DNA from: Kosakonia arachidis
GTDB lineage: Bacteria > Pseudomonadota > Gammaproteobacteria > Enterobacterales > Enterobacteriaceae
Direction: 5' to 3'
NCBI RefSeq assembly: GCF_900116535.1
Contig: NZ_FPAU01000007.1
Span: 1-64,000 of the forward strand
Length of the DNA stretch: 64,000 nt
In this document: positions 35,647 through 44,448 of the stretch, one piece after another
Numbering within the stretch: the first letter of the stretch is position 1
Layout of the letters: every line of letters starts with the position of its first letter
The notes under the pieces: generated by a model
What the model saw: only the letters and a program-made list of their open reading frames with translations
Databases searched by the model: none
Told to the model about the DNA's origin: nothing
Made by a program: the position numbers and the translations under genes

Positions 35647-36303
35647 TTATGCCTCCCTCACCAGGTAATCGATGAAAATACCGGGCGTGTTGTAACGATC
35701 GGCGGCTGCACAATCCATCGGAACAATGGATTCACATTCCGCGATCACGACGCGGGCGGCAGTCGCCATTACCGGGTTAAAGTTTTTGGTCGTTTTATTA
35801 AACAGCGCGTTACCGGCTGTATCGGCGACAGAGCACCGAATCAACGCGATATCCGCCTGGAGCGGGCGTTCCAGCAGCCAGGGCTCCCCATCGATAATCA
35901 CCTGTTGTTTCCCGTTTTCAACGACAGTACCCAGCCCGGTGCGGGTGAGCACACCGCCCAGCCCGGCCCCACCGGCACGGATACGTTCAACTAACGAGCC
36001 CTGGGGGATCAGTTCGGCCTCCAGTTCTCCCTGCGACATTTGTCGGCCCGTTTCCGGGTTTAAACCAATATGAGAGGCGATAATTTTTTTAATTTGTTTA
36101 TTCGCGACTAATTTGCCGATACCACGATCAAGCAATCCGGTATCGTTCGCGATAACTGTGAGGTCACAGACTCCTTTTTCGACCAGTGCGTCAATTATTT
36201 TTTCTGGCGTACCCACTGCCATAAAACCGCCGATCATGACGGTCATACCGTCCTCCACCATGGCAGCCGCTTGTTGTGGAGAAATAATTTCTTTTCCCAG
36301 CAT
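35647..36303 (-). CDS. 3-oxoacid CoA-transferase subunit A
   Basis: 218 residues from the ATG at 36303 ([19 protein letters not shown]), preceded by AGGAA; the frame opens upstream to 36336 without support. It has the CoA-binding [32 protein letters not shown] and [15 protein letters not shown] blocks of the AtoD-type alpha subunit. It works with subunit B on acetoacetate or related beta-keto acids. It follows the MFS gene by 53 bases. Confidence 0.9.
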   Translation of the reverse strand: MLGKEIISPQQAAAMVEDGMTVMIGGFMAVGTPEKIIDALVEKGVCDLTVIANDTGLLDRGIGKLVANKQIKKIIASHIGLNPETGRQMSQGELEAELIPQGSLVERIRAGGAGLGGVLTRTGLGTVVENGKQQVIIDGEPWLLERPLQADIALIRCSVADTAGNALFNKTTKNFNPVMATAARVVIAECESIVPMDCAAADRYNTPGIFIDYLVREA

Positions 36304-36356
36304 GACATTATTTCCTGAATAAAATTGATACCCCATGCGAATACAGAATGGATTAA

Positions 36357-37667
36357 TTATGCAATCGACACATCCTGTTTCCCCTTACATTTATCATTAA
36401 TCATAAAAATCAATACAGCGGCAATAAGGTCCATAACAATAAATGACATATATGCACCATCATAACCACCGGTATATTTAAGACTAATGGCAATGACAGC
36501 GAAACAACTTACTCGAAATAAACAGGCAATCGTGGATACCAGGCGATTCGCTGCCGCAAAATCATAGCGACCAAATACGGTACCAACCATTGATGTGCAA
36601 AGCTCTTTTATTCCTGCAATACTGGCACCAACCAGTAGCAGCGTAATATAGGTAAAAACCTCATTTCCCCGAATCAATAAAAAAGAATGAGTAATCGCGA
36701 AGAAAAAAGCATAAACAACACTTGTTTTACGGGTACCTATTTTGACGTCCACCCATCCCCAGAAATAACTGAAAATAGCGCAAATCAACGCTGCGGAAGT
36801 AAACATCCAGACTGCGGTTTCTTTCTCATAGCCAACCGAGATCAGCCGGGGAATAAGCTGACTGACGACACCAATATCCACCAACCAGAGCAAGCCATAG
36901 CCAACGGAGATTAACCACATTTCCCGGTCTTTAAATAAAACCCGGTAGGTAAACGTGCTCTGATAATCGGCCTGCATGGCAAGGTTGGTAGTCTGCTGTT
37001 CCCGGGAGATCGGTTCATTATCTGGATAAAGCCCCAATTCCTCAGGCGTATTGCGGATCCAGAATATCGAAATAATACCCAGTGTAATCAGCACGCCGCC
37101 GACAACGGCATAAGCGCCTGGGATACCGAACCGGTTGAAGAGAAAGAACATCAGGGGAATTAATGTCGCGGTACAAAATGACATTCCCATTGTTGCCCAC
37201 CCCAGCGCCAATCCTTTTTTACGCGGGAACCAACTATTTAGTAACGTTGCCGGAACATTAAAACAGCAGCCGGTTGCCAGCAAATTCATTAATGCCAGAC
37301 CGATGGCATATTCCATATAAGACGTTATCCGGCCGAACCAGATCATGGTCAAGCCAAGCGCTAACAACCCAATGATAGCAATTATTTTCGCGCCGCGTCG
37401 TTTAATCATTTCGGCAATAATCAGCGCACCAACAACACCTATCCAACCCGCAGGCGTCGAGAATGATAATAATGTTGCGAAATCCCAGCCATGCAGATCG
37501 ACAAAACTCTGGACAATAACGTTCAGCCCATCCGCAGTCCAGGCCGCAAAGTTGTAATACATCAACATGCTGAAGCCAACCATGCTCCAACCCCATGCAC
37601 CAAAATTACTACGTGTGACAGAAGAGTAAGATGTTGTCTGGCTCGTTATATTGTTTGTGTTTTGCAT
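36357..37667 (-). CDS. MFS transporter of the catabolic operon
   Basis: 436 residues from the ATG at 37667 (a GTG at 37676 is also in frame). Twelve hydrophobic segments, starting GAWGWSMVGFSMLMYYNFAAWTADGLNV, with WFPRKKGLALGWATMGMS after TM4-TM5, which resembles oxalate/formate-antiporter-like and aromatic-acid MFS carriers. The likely cargo is the operon's substrate (phloroglucinol, an acylphloroglucinol or a breakdown acid). First gene of the minus-strand set, downstream of a 512-base gap with repeated GACATTAGAA motifs. Confidence 0.83.
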   Translation of the reverse strand: MQNTNNITSQTTSYSSVTRSNFGAWGWSMVGFSMLMYYNFAAWTADGLNVIVQSFVDLHGWDFATLLSFSTPAGWIGVVGALIIAEMIKRRGAKIIAIIGLLALGLTMIWFGRITSYMEYAIGLALMNLLATGCCFNVPATLLNSWFPRKKGLALGWATMGMSFCTATLIPLMFFLFNRFGIPGAYAVVGGVLITLGIISIFWIRNTPEELGLYPDNEPISREQQTTNLAMQADYQSTFTYRVLFKDREMWLISVGYGLLWLVDIGVVSQLIPRLISVGYEKETAVWMFTSAALICAIFSYFWGWVDVKIGTRKTSVVYAFFFAITHSFLLIRGNEVFTYITLLLVGASIAGIKELCTSMVGTVFGRYDFAAANRLVSTIACLFRVSCFAVIAISLKYTGGYDGAYMSFIVMDLIAAVLIFMINDKCKGKQDVSIA

Positions 37668-37711
37668 AAACCTCACCCAGTTAATAAATTAAGCCGTCAG
37701 TTATCCAGCCA

Positions 37712-37833
37712 GACATTAGAAAATGATGCCCGGATGCGTTATAAACACATCAAGCCCAGGTAAATGTCACAATGAAAATTAACCAACTGAAATAAGATTA
37801 AAAATACTCCTGCGACATTAGAATATTAATGCC
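37712..37833. promoter_or_regulatory. two related GACATTAGAA...ATGCC motifs upstream of the MFS-led operon
   Basis: GACATTAGAAAATGATGCC at 37712-37730 and GACATTAGAATATTAATGCC at 37814-37833, about 100 bases apart. The second contains CATTA-N6-TAATG (37816-37831), the same geometry of 5-bp arms with a 6-base spacer as Crp/Fnr-family sites, and a Crp/Fnr-type gene lies upstream. Candidate operators of the operon. Confidence 0.5.
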
Positions 37834-37878
37834 TTTTGCAAATATGAAAAACGCTATACAGAATAATGCGTTCCTTCA

Positions 37879-38079
37879 TTAGCCCCCACTTGACTGTAGA
37901 CCCGAGGGAAGACTCTTTAAGTTGCGATAAAAATGATCACCGGCAGTGGAAGAGATAGGCCCGGTAGTGACCGGATTCCCGAAAAATATCATACGGGTCA
38001 TGATGTGAGCGTCAGAGAGAGAGGCATCCTCGGATAAGCACGAGACATGCGGCTCGAAATGATAACCTTTGCAGTACAT
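37879..38079 (-). CDS. possible 66-residue protein of unknown function
   Basis: From an ATG at 38079 with GAGG eight bases upstream, the product begins MYCKGYHFEPHVSCLSEDA and ends SGLQSSGG. No signal peptide, membrane segment or family is recognised. It lies between the Crp/Fnr-type gene and the MFS gene on the same strand, so it could be co-transcribed; it may equally be a chance frame. Confidence 0.3.
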   Translation of the reverse strand: MYCKGYHFEPHVSCLSEDASLSDAHIMTRMIFFGNPVTTGPISSTAGDHFYRNLKSLPSGLQSSGG

Positions 38080-38179
38080 GATCATAACCTCATGTGCAGT
38101 GAACATGGATTTATTCTGGCAGTTCACAACGGAGGTGAATGGCAAAGGTTAACATTTGCTGAGCGGTAAAGTTCACAGA

Positions 38180-38860
38180 TTACACAATCTGCCGGAGCGC
38201 CACCTCACGCAGACCATCGATATCAAGCACCTCGATGTTGCCATAATTAAGCGCCACCAGTTGCTGGTCCTCGAAATGTTTCAGTGTTTTGGCAACAAAT
38301 GGACGTGAAAGACGCAGACATTCCGCCATAAATTGCATCGTAAAAGGAATATGCCTGTCCCGCTGAATACCTCTCTGGCCTTCTTCGCAGTCCACTAAAA
38401 AAGACGCGATACAAGCCTCACGCGAAGCAACTTTGTGCGTGAATAAAACCCGGTCGAGATCGTTGAGACGCTCAGTCAGCGAGTCAATCACCTGCATTTT
38501 CAGTTCATCATACTGGGCCAGCAACTGGATGGCATTGGCGCGCGGAAGTATCAGCAACTCGACATCAGTCATCGCAATAAAATCGCGATCCAGTGGCATG
38601 GATTTCCAGACAAAATTAAACAGAATCATTCTCCCAATTGGGACATGCGTTAGTAGTGTACGGTTGCCGCTTGCATGCTGTACGCTGGTAAAAAGGTGTC
38701 CTTTTAAAATCCATGCAATGACTTCAACATCCGCTCCCTGATGAAAAACAATGCTGCCAGCCTTCTCATTTCGCACACGGGCCTGGCGGAGCAACACCTG
38801 TTGCAGAGCATATGGGAATGTGCTCCATCCGGGAATCGTTGAAATAGTCTCATTAACCAT
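38180..38860 (-). CDS. Crp/Fnr-family transcriptional regulator
   Basis: 226 residues from the ATG at 38860 (MVNETISTIPGW), preceded by GAGGG; the frame is open to 38929. The cyclic-nucleotide-binding-like barrel fills residues 25-140 (GSIVFHQGADVEVIAWILKG), followed by a long dimer helix and a C-terminal winged helix (FTMQFMAECLRLSRPFVAKTLKHFEDQQLV). No N-terminal cysteine cluster, so it is not an FNR iron-sulfur sensor; the cAMP-contact arginine motif is also not evident. Placed upstream of the MFS-led catabolic operon on the same strand, it is the best candidate activator. Confidence 0.8.
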   Translation of the reverse strand: MVNETISTIPGWSTFPYALQQVLLRQARVRNEKAGSIVFHQGADVEVIAWILKGHLFTSVQHASGNRTLLTHVPIGRMILFNFVWKSMPLDRDFIAMTDVELLILPRANAIQLLAQYDELKMQVIDSLTERLNDLDRVLFTHKVASREACIASFLVDCEEGQRGIQRDRHIPFTMQFMAECLRLSRPFVAKTLKHFEDQQLVALNYGNIEVLDIDGLREVALRQIV

Positions 38861-39352
38861 GTTGTTTCCCTCTTTACAGGAAGAGCTAACCCATTCTCTA
38901 CAATCGGCCTGGGGCCGATAGCACACCACACTGGATTTGTGATTGTTGTCAACAATAAAAATCGCAGGATCGCCGCAGCATCTTTGCCCACTACGCGCCG
39001 CGGATAAAACATTCAGGCGGGTACATCTCCTTTTCTGCCAATTGCCAAAATTTGCGTTTAAACGGCCCCCCTAAACTGGTGGTCATATCGCTCTGCGTTT
39101 GCGTCATCTATTTTTAATGACAGATAAAAAGAGTCACAACAACACAGTGATTCCTTTCTTTATGAGAATGATTAAACGGAGTGAATAGGTACTTACACCA
39201 GGAACAGGCCTTGTTAGCTTCAGCCTGTGTTAATCGTTAATCAAGGTGGGAGCCGAGCGCTTTAACTGCATTCGCCACAATGGAGGTGAAACAAATCGAA
39301 TAAAAAACACGGCTGGCACGTTTACACACTAAACACATCAAGGATTATCAAC
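38861..39352. other. intergenic stretch upstream of the YceI-like gene
   Basis: About 490 bases between the divergent Crp/Fnr-type and YceI-like genes. It must hold both promoters. I see no convincing palindrome, RNA gene or conserved frame in it. Confidence 0.5.
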
Positions 39353-39931
39353 ATGACGCGTATCGTGCCCCTGATCGCTCTCGGATTTTTACTCAATCCC
39401 TTTTCGTTATATGCCAGTACTGCTAACTACAGTATCAACACGCAGAAAACAACGATTACTCTCTCCTGGCATGCCTTTGGGGATATGTCTGAGGCCAGAC
39501 TCGGAGATGTGACGGGTGATATTGCACTCAATGCCGGAAACGACGAGGGCGATAATATCAATGTTTCCATTCCGGTGGCGACGCTGAAAGCGTCTAACAG
39601 GCTGTTAACCTGGCAAATGAAAGGCACGCTTTTTTTTGACGCCGGACGCTATCCGAACATCACATTCATCAGTAACCGCGTGGTGTCATTGGGACCCGGC
39701 CATTTTCGGATTTTTGGCACACTGGCGGTTAAGAACGTCTCGCGCCCGGTGATACTGGATGCCCTACTGATGGGGAAAAACACCGGATTCACAGATGCTG
39801 CGAATATTTATCTGCATGCCTCAACGACGATTTCACGCTCAGCATTCAATATGGACAGTTTCGCTGCGCTGGTAGATGACAACGTGATAATCAATATTGA
39901 TATTCAGGCCCGCTTGCATCAGGCCGTATAA
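39353..39931 (+). CDS. periplasmic YceI-like protein
   Basis: A 192-residue protein with a signal peptide (1-21, cleavage after LYA) and the YceI lipocalin-like barrel: ANYSINTQKTTITLSWHAFG, LFFDAGRYPNITFISNRV, and NIDIQARLHQAV at the end. YceI-family proteins bind polyisoprenoid-like lipids in the periplasm and often lie beside cytochrome b561 genes, as here (41869-42447). AAGGA precedes the ATG and a terminator follows. It converges with the anti-sigma gene. Confidence 0.85.
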   Translation: MTRIVPLIALGFLLNPFSLYASTANYSINTQKTTITLSWHAFGDMSEARLGDVTGDIALNAGNDEGDNINVSIPVATLKASNRLLTWQMKGTLFFDAGRYPNITFISNRVVSLGPGHFRIFGTLAVKNVSRPVILDALLMGKNTGFTDAANIYLHASTTISRSAFNMDSFAALVDDNVIINIDIQARLHQAV

Positions 39932-39955
39932 ACTTCACCGGCAGCCCGTTAATTG

Positions 39956-39976
39956 GCATACCGGCGTATGCTTTTT
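39956..39976 (+). terminator. intrinsic terminator after the YceI-like gene
   Basis: GCATAC (39956-39961) pairs with GTATGC (39966-39971) around CGGC and is followed by five T. It lies 25 bases after the YceI stop, in the narrow gap to the convergent anti-sigma gene. Confidence 0.65.
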
Positions 39977-39977
39977 G

Positions 39978-40775
39978 CTATGAAAGTGCAGCCTGCAGCG
40001 TCAGTGCGTTTTGTTGCAGTTGGGAAACAGGGTTACGGCCAATCAACACAAACTGATATCCTCTGGAATGCCACCAGACGAGATTCATCTTATGGCGCTG
40101 CTCATGATTCAGTTCTGTGCTGGCTGGATGGCGGTCCGGTGATATACACAGCGCCATCGGGCCATAATCGGCATGCATCCAGGCGATTTGCGCAATCGAG
40201 GTACTGTCATAGCGCAGCATACGCACCATTTTCAACTCCGCCCCATGCAGCACAAGTTGCTGCTCATTCGTCTGCAAACCTATGTCTTGTGCCGTACGCG
40301 TCAGTCCACGCTGCAATGCTGATGGAGAACTGTCTGCATCAAGCAACGTTTCTGCACTGTACAAAGACATATACTGTGCCTCAAGGTCACGAATTTTTTC
40401 GCTCTCACCCTGAGCCCTGGTTGCAGGGCGTGTGAAATAGCCCAGCCCCGAACCGATAACCAGAAAACTGAGCGAAGCCGCGATCAACGCGCGTCGGCTG
40501 ACTCCCGTTGCCCGGGGAGTGGTTACCGATGGCTGGGCGAGCACATTGGTCAGTCGTGCTTCCAGGCGAGACTGCGGTGCCTCTTTCAGGAGTGGTGCGA
40601 AAGCGCGGGCAATGTCAGCCTGGTTGAACCTTAACACGTCTGTTCGTTCGGCCAGTTGTTCATCCTGACTGAGCGCGACCGCAAAACGCTCTGCATCACT
40701 TGCATGCATTTCGCCATCCAGCCAGGCGACTATCGCCTCATCACTGTACGGTGCTGTAAATCTCATTGGTTTCAA
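39978..40775 (-). CDS. anti-sigma factor with one membrane helix
   Basis: A 265-residue protein. The N-terminal zinc-finger-like region of anti-sigma factors is replaced by a helical DEAIVAWLDGEMHASDAERF segment; one membrane helix spans about 93-113 (LIAASLSFLVIGSGLGYF), and the C-terminal 150 residues are periplasmic (ending in a RskA/ChrR-like fold region with HADYGPMALCISPD). It would hold the ECF sigma at the membrane and release it on an envelope or oxidative signal. The start may be a TTG at 40775 (AGGAG eight bases away), overlapping the sigma stop, or the ATG at 40766. Confidence 0.8.
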   Translation of the reverse strand: MKPMRFTAPYSDEAIVAWLDGEMHASDAERFAVALSQDEQLAERTDVLRFNQADIARAFAPLLKEAPQSRLEARLTNVLAQPSVTTPRATGVSRRALIAASLSFLVIGSGLGYFTRPATRAQGESEKIRDLEAQYMSLYSAETLLDADSSPSALQRGLTRTAQDIGLQTNEQQLVLHGAELKMVRMLRYDSTSIAQIAWMHADYGPMALCISPDRHPASTELNHEQRHKMNLVWWHSRGYQFVLIGRNPVSQLQQNALTLQAALS

Positions 40776-41301
40776 TATCGCTTCTCCTGTACAGGGTGCG
40801 GCGTGTGAATAACCTGGGCGATTTTCGCCCTCGCCGAAGCCAGCCGGCTCATGATGGTGCCAATCGGAACAGACAACGTATCTGCCGCCTCCTGATAGGT
40901 AAAACCTTCGACATACACTAAAAATACCGCATTGCGTTGCGCTTCTGGCAAGGCACTCACGTGCTGCATAATTTTCGCATAGTGCAGGCGAGCCTCATCC
41001 TGTTCATAGGTATCCGGTGCCAGTAATTCATCGCTTTCGACGAACCCCTGCCCCAGCCGCACCCGGCGGGAACGCACCTCTGAAATCCAGATGGAATGCA
41101 GGATAGTGAATAACCAGCTGTCAATGCGTGTGCCAGGGGTGAACTGCGCGCTTTTTTCAAGCGCGCGGACACAGGTAGACTGAACCAGTTCTTCGGCAAC
41201 CTCGCGGTTACGCGACAGAACCAGCCCATAGCGCCACAGGCGCGTCAGATGTTCAGCAAGATGCTGACGGACGTCACTGGTAGTGATTTTTTTATCCTCA
41301 T
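40772..41301 (-). CDS. ECF-type RNA polymerase sigma factor, coding frame interrupted at an A7 run
   Basis: Region 2 (ALEKSAQFTPGTRIDSWLFTILHSIWISEVR) and region 4 (LPEAQRNAVFLVYVEGFTYQEAADTLSVPIGTIMSRLASAR) of a group-4 sigma factor lie in one minus-strand frame. That frame has no ATG, GTG or TTG before region 2; its first start codon, GTG at 41077, is too late. The only good ATG (41301) is in the neighbouring frame and reads MRIKK onto seven A (plus 41287-41293); a -1 slip at A_AAA_AAA gives MRIKKITTSDVRQHLAEHL and the complete sigma. Either programmed frameshifting, a one-base deletion, or a homopolymer sequencing error. Downstream anti-sigma overlaps. Confidence 0.75.
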
Positions 41302-41309
41302 TGCATTAC

Positions 41310-41855
41310 TCAGGATTCAGGATGGCCGTCGATAGCAGCCTGCAGATCCCTGTATTCCTCGCAACGCTGACCGCAAAGTGTAGCGATGCTTTCCAGTTGC
41401 GCTTTTGCCAGGTCAGGACGCCCTTTCACTAACCATGCTTCACCAAGGTATTCACGTACTTTGGCATAGGTCGGATCGAGTGCTATGGAACGTTGATAAT
41501 AGCCGATACCCTCATCAGTACGACCCAGCTTACGCGTGGCATAGCCCCGGTAATTCCAGGCTTCCGCAGTATCACCATTTTTCAGCGTGTTGAGCAGATC
41601 CAGGGCCGCCTGATACTCCCCTTTTTTTGCCAGATGATAAGCATAACGCGTTTTATCTTCATCACTGAGCTGGCTTGTTTTCTCGGCAACGCATTGCCTG
41701 GTCGTGCTGTCATACACCTGCCCGGTAGGACAATCCGGCGTTTTGCTGTTGGTATTATCGTCACCTGCGGCAAAAACCGGCGTGGTTAGCAGAACAAACG
41801 CCACGGGTAGCAGACGTTGAATAATTGCAGAATGTAAAAACGAAAATAGGTTCAT
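41310..41855 (-). CDS. secreted tetratricopeptide-repeat protein
   Basis: A 181-residue protein with a signal peptide (about 1-29, cleavage after VFA) followed by a short CPTGQVYDSTTRQCV segment with two cysteines and then three TPR-like helical hairpins (YAYHLAKKGEYQAALDLLNTL, AWNYRGYATRKLGRTDEGIGYYQRSI, YAKVREYLGEAWLVKGRPDLAKAQL). Periplasmic scaffold by type. It lies between cytochrome b561 and the sigma factor genes on the same strand (gaps 13 and 8 bases), so it is part of the sigma-controlled operon. Confidence 0.8.
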   Translation of the reverse strand: MNLFSFLHSAIIQRLLPVAFVLLTTPVFAAGDDNTNSKTPDCPTGQVYDSTTRQCVAEKTSQLSDEDKTRYAYHLAKKGEYQAALDLLNTLKNGDTAEAWNYRGYATRKLGRTDEGIGYYQRSIALDPTYAKVREYLGEAWLVKGRPDLAKAQLESIATLCGQRCEEYRDLQAAIDGHPES

Positions 41856-41868
41856 GGTGAACTCCGGA

Positions 41869-42447
41869 TTAACGAAAAGCGCGGCCAGGCAGCATACGAC
41901 TCAGTACGCTGTCCCGTAACATGTAGTGATGAAAAAGCGCGGCCAGAGCATGTACCAATGCCAGGAAAACCAGTGCCCAGGCCACAGTGCCGTGCCACTG
42001 CGCGAGGGTATGTCGTAGCGTTGGTGTAATCTGCACCCACCCTGACAGGTCGAACAGGCCAAAGAACAGGAATGGCTCCTGCTGCGACCAGCGGAAAAGA
42101 AAACCGAGTACGATTTGTGCAAAAAGCAGAAGATAAAGCGCGCCGTGCATGCCATGTGCGAGCAGTTTAGCCAGCCTTGCCCCTTCAATTGGGGGCACAG
42201 AAAACTGGGCAGAGTACCGGCTGAATAGCCGCCATAACGGCCGGATTACCATTACCACTGCCAGTAGGATTCCGCAGGAAATATGAACGGCCTGCAACGC
42301 TTTTCTCAGTGGTGTTCCCCGTTCCAGTTGCTCCCAGATATGTGCGCTGGCAAACAGGAAAATGACACAGGCTGCGGTGACCCAATGCAGTGCCAGGGTA
42401 AAACTATCGTAGCGCTGTCGTGTTAACAGTGGCGTTGTCTCAGCCAT
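41869..42447 (-). CDS. cytochrome b561 family membrane protein
   Basis: A 192-residue protein with four membrane helices and the paired histidines of di-haem cytochrome b561: HWVTAACVIFLFASAHIWEQL, VHISCGILLAVVMVIRP, LLAHGMHGALYLLLFAQIVLGF and HGTVAWALVFLALVHALAALFHH. Enzymes of this type pass electrons from quinol to periplasmic acceptors or superoxide. GGAG lies seven bases before the start. First gene of the b561-TPR-sigma-anti-sigma run; YceI, a frequent b561 partner, is at the other end of the locus. Confidence 0.87.
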   Translation of the reverse strand: MAETTPLLTRQRYDSFTLALHWVTAACVIFLFASAHIWEQLERGTPLRKALQAVHISCGILLAVVMVIRPLWRLFSRYSAQFSVPPIEGARLAKLLAHGMHGALYLLLFAQIVLGFLFRWSQQEPFLFFGLFDLSGWVQITPTLRHTLAQWHGTVAWALVFLALVHALAALFHHYMLRDSVLSRMLPGRAFR

Positions 42448-42730
42448 AGAGTAGACTCCATCAGTTGTTGATGATGGGTAAACGCCACACCTTCTGAATC
42501 TATTCGATAAAAAATACTTTTTTTCGCTTGTTTATCCCGGCGCGCAGGTCAAAGGCCGCCTGTTTGTTGTTCTTTTCGTTCTACTTTGCAAAGATGTATT
42601 GCACACGATTCCAGGCCAGCCACTCAATCAGGTACAGGATCGATTCTGCACAATCCATCCCTGTGCTCCGGCATTAACGCGCTACGTGGCAACATTGGTG
42701 TCGAACTGATTCTGCTTTGAGGATTCCGCT

Positions 42731-43213
42731 ATGACGACCTTTCATCAATTTACAGCCACCCGTCTGGACGGCCAGCTTATCTCTATGAACGACTACGCGG
42801 GTAAGGTGGTTCTGGTCGTTAATACCGCAAGCCTCTGTGGCTTCACGCCCCAATACGGCGGCCTTGAAGCGCTCTACATGAAATACGCCGCCCGGGGTTT
42901 GGTGGTGCTGGGTTTCCCCTGCAACCAGTTCGGTAAACAGGAACCCGGCGGTGCCGACGACATCGCGCAGACCTGTCATATTCACTACGGTGTGAGCTTC
43001 CCAATGTTCGAGAAAGTAGAGGTTAACGGAACCGCAGCGCATCCGATGTTTCGTTATCTGAAAAACGCATTGCCCGGCGTGCTGGGTGGGCGGATCAAGT
43101 GGAACTTCACTAAGTTCCTGATCGGGCGCGACGGTAAACCGCTCAAGCGTTTTGCACCGTTCACCACCCCGGAGAAAATGGAAGCCGCAATCCTTGCTGC
43201 ACTTGAAATTTAA
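42731..43213 (+). CDS. glutathione peroxidase family protein (BtuE-like)
   Basis: A 160-residue thioredoxin-fold peroxidase. Peroxidatic Cys36 lies in NTASLCGFTPQY; the catalytic Gln and Trp are in FPCNQFGKQEPG and IKWNFTKFLI. It is a cysteine, not selenocysteine, form and is cytoplasmic. It reduces hydroperoxides with thioredoxin or glutathione. Single gene with its own GAGGAT ribosome-binding site, between the b561 operon (divergent) and an epimerase gene. Confidence 0.9.
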   Translation: MTTFHQFTATRLDGQLISMNDYAGKVVLVVNTASLCGFTPQYGGLEALYMKYAARGLVVLGFPCNQFGKQEPGGADDIAQTCHIHYGVSFPMFEKVEVNGTAAHPMFRYLKNALPGVLGGRIKWNFTKFLIGRDGKPLKRFAPFTTPEKMEAAILAALEI

Positions 43214-43370
43214 GTGTTTTGGTCATTCAACCCATTAAATTTTAGCGCGTTTGCGTAAAACTCATGTCCATGGGCGGATAACTTCCACTCTTCGCTCACA
43301 GCAGACCCGGCTATGTCTGGATTTGCAGCTGCGTGCCAGAAACGAGACTCAACGTCGCTCTCTAAGCTGC

Positions 43371-44354
43371 TCACGCATGCGAGGATAGTGCGTAATTAAT
43401 GCAGCCCTGGCCGATTAACGTGGTACGCACAGCCTCAATAAGTGGGGTATGCGGTTCGTGGCCTAAGAAAGCGATCAGTTTTGCATTGTCCATTTGTATT
43501 GCCTGTTTCCACAAATAGCGCATCTCCAGCATTTCATGCAGTGTGGCGTTGAAAGGTGCCATCGCCGTGATGAGCCACCAGGGAAAGGATTTTACCTTCG
43601 CATTAACACCCGCAAGTTGTACGACACGCTGTATGGCTTCGGCCATTTCAGTACCATCGGCATCCCAGTGTCCTCGCATATGAAAGCAGGCAAAAGGGTC
43701 AAGTTGATCCCGACGCGCCAACAACGCAGACAGCGTTTCGGCGACATCCGGCAAGTAGGCCCACTGATGGCCTGTCCCGACTTTGCCTGGGTTTTTAATT
43801 ATCTGCGGACGTTGCCCCGGTTTGATCAATCCCTGTGAAAACCAGTTGTTGCCCGCGTCAGGGCCAAAGAAGTCGCCAGCCCGCAGAATCAGCACCTTTC
43901 CGCCACGCTGCGCATAAGCGAACAGCGCCTTCTCCATTTGCACCCGTATTGCGCCTTTTCTGGTGACAGGATTTTGCGGAGAGTCTTCCCCCAAGAGTGG
44001 AAAGGCGTCCGGACCGTAGTTGTAAACGGTACCCGGGAGAACGATTAATGCGCCATTTCGTTCTGCGGCATTGATGGTGTTCTGTAACATTGGCAAAACC
44101 AGTTGTTCCCAGTTTCGATAGCCGGGCGGATTAACGGCATGAACAATCACACTACACTCTGACGCGGCAGCCGCGACCTGCTCAGCATTCAGTGCATCAC
44201 CGTTTATCCACGTCATACTCCCCTGCTCTTCATTCCGCGGAGCGTTGCGGCGCAATGCACGAACGTCCCATTTTTCGCGGGTGAGTTTACGGGCGATTTC
44301 GCCACCGATTCCACCTGTTGCGCCCAATATGAGCACCTTGTTTTTGCTTTTCAT
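43371..44354 (-). CDS. NAD-dependent epimerase/dehydratase family protein
   Basis: 327 residues from the ATG at 44354 (MKSKNKVLILGATGGIGG), with AAGGTAAG upstream; the open frame to 44402 lacks a ribosome-binding site. Extended-SDR Rossmann start GATGGIGG (10-17), then VIVHAVNPPGYRNW and a VYNYGPD motif in place of the classical YxxxK region. The substrate is unknown. Divergent from a LysR-type regulator across 94 bases, the usual layout for regulation by that LysR. Confidence 0.8.
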   Translation of the reverse strand: MKSKNKVLILGATGGIGGEIARKLTREKWDVRALRRNAPRNEEQGSMTWINGDALNAEQVAAAASECSVIVHAVNPPGYRNWEQLVLPMLQNTINAAERNGALIVLPGTVYNYGPDAFPLLGEDSPQNPVTRKGAIRVQMEKALFAYAQRGGKVLILRAGDFFGPDAGNNWFSQGLIKPGQRPQIIKNPGKVGTGHQWAYLPDVAETLSALLARRDQLDPFACFHMRGHWDADGTEMAEAIQRVVQLAGVNAKVKSFPWWLITAMAPFNATLHEMLEMRYLWKQAIQMDNAKLIAFLGHEPHTPLIEAVRTTLIGQGCINYALSSHA

Positions 44355-44448
44355 TGTCTTACCTTTGCTGGATGTCTGCTTGACATCGTAGTCCCGGCGC
44401 AAGATAAATGTAATTGCATGACATCAGACAACAGGTATGCATTTTTGT

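Noticed and set aside
38180-38860. FNR-type oxygen sensor
   Set aside because: The N-terminal cysteine cluster that holds the iron-sulfur centre is missing.
42731-43213. Selenoprotein glutathione peroxidase
   Set aside because: The catalytic residue is encoded by a normal cysteine codon, with no in-frame TGA.
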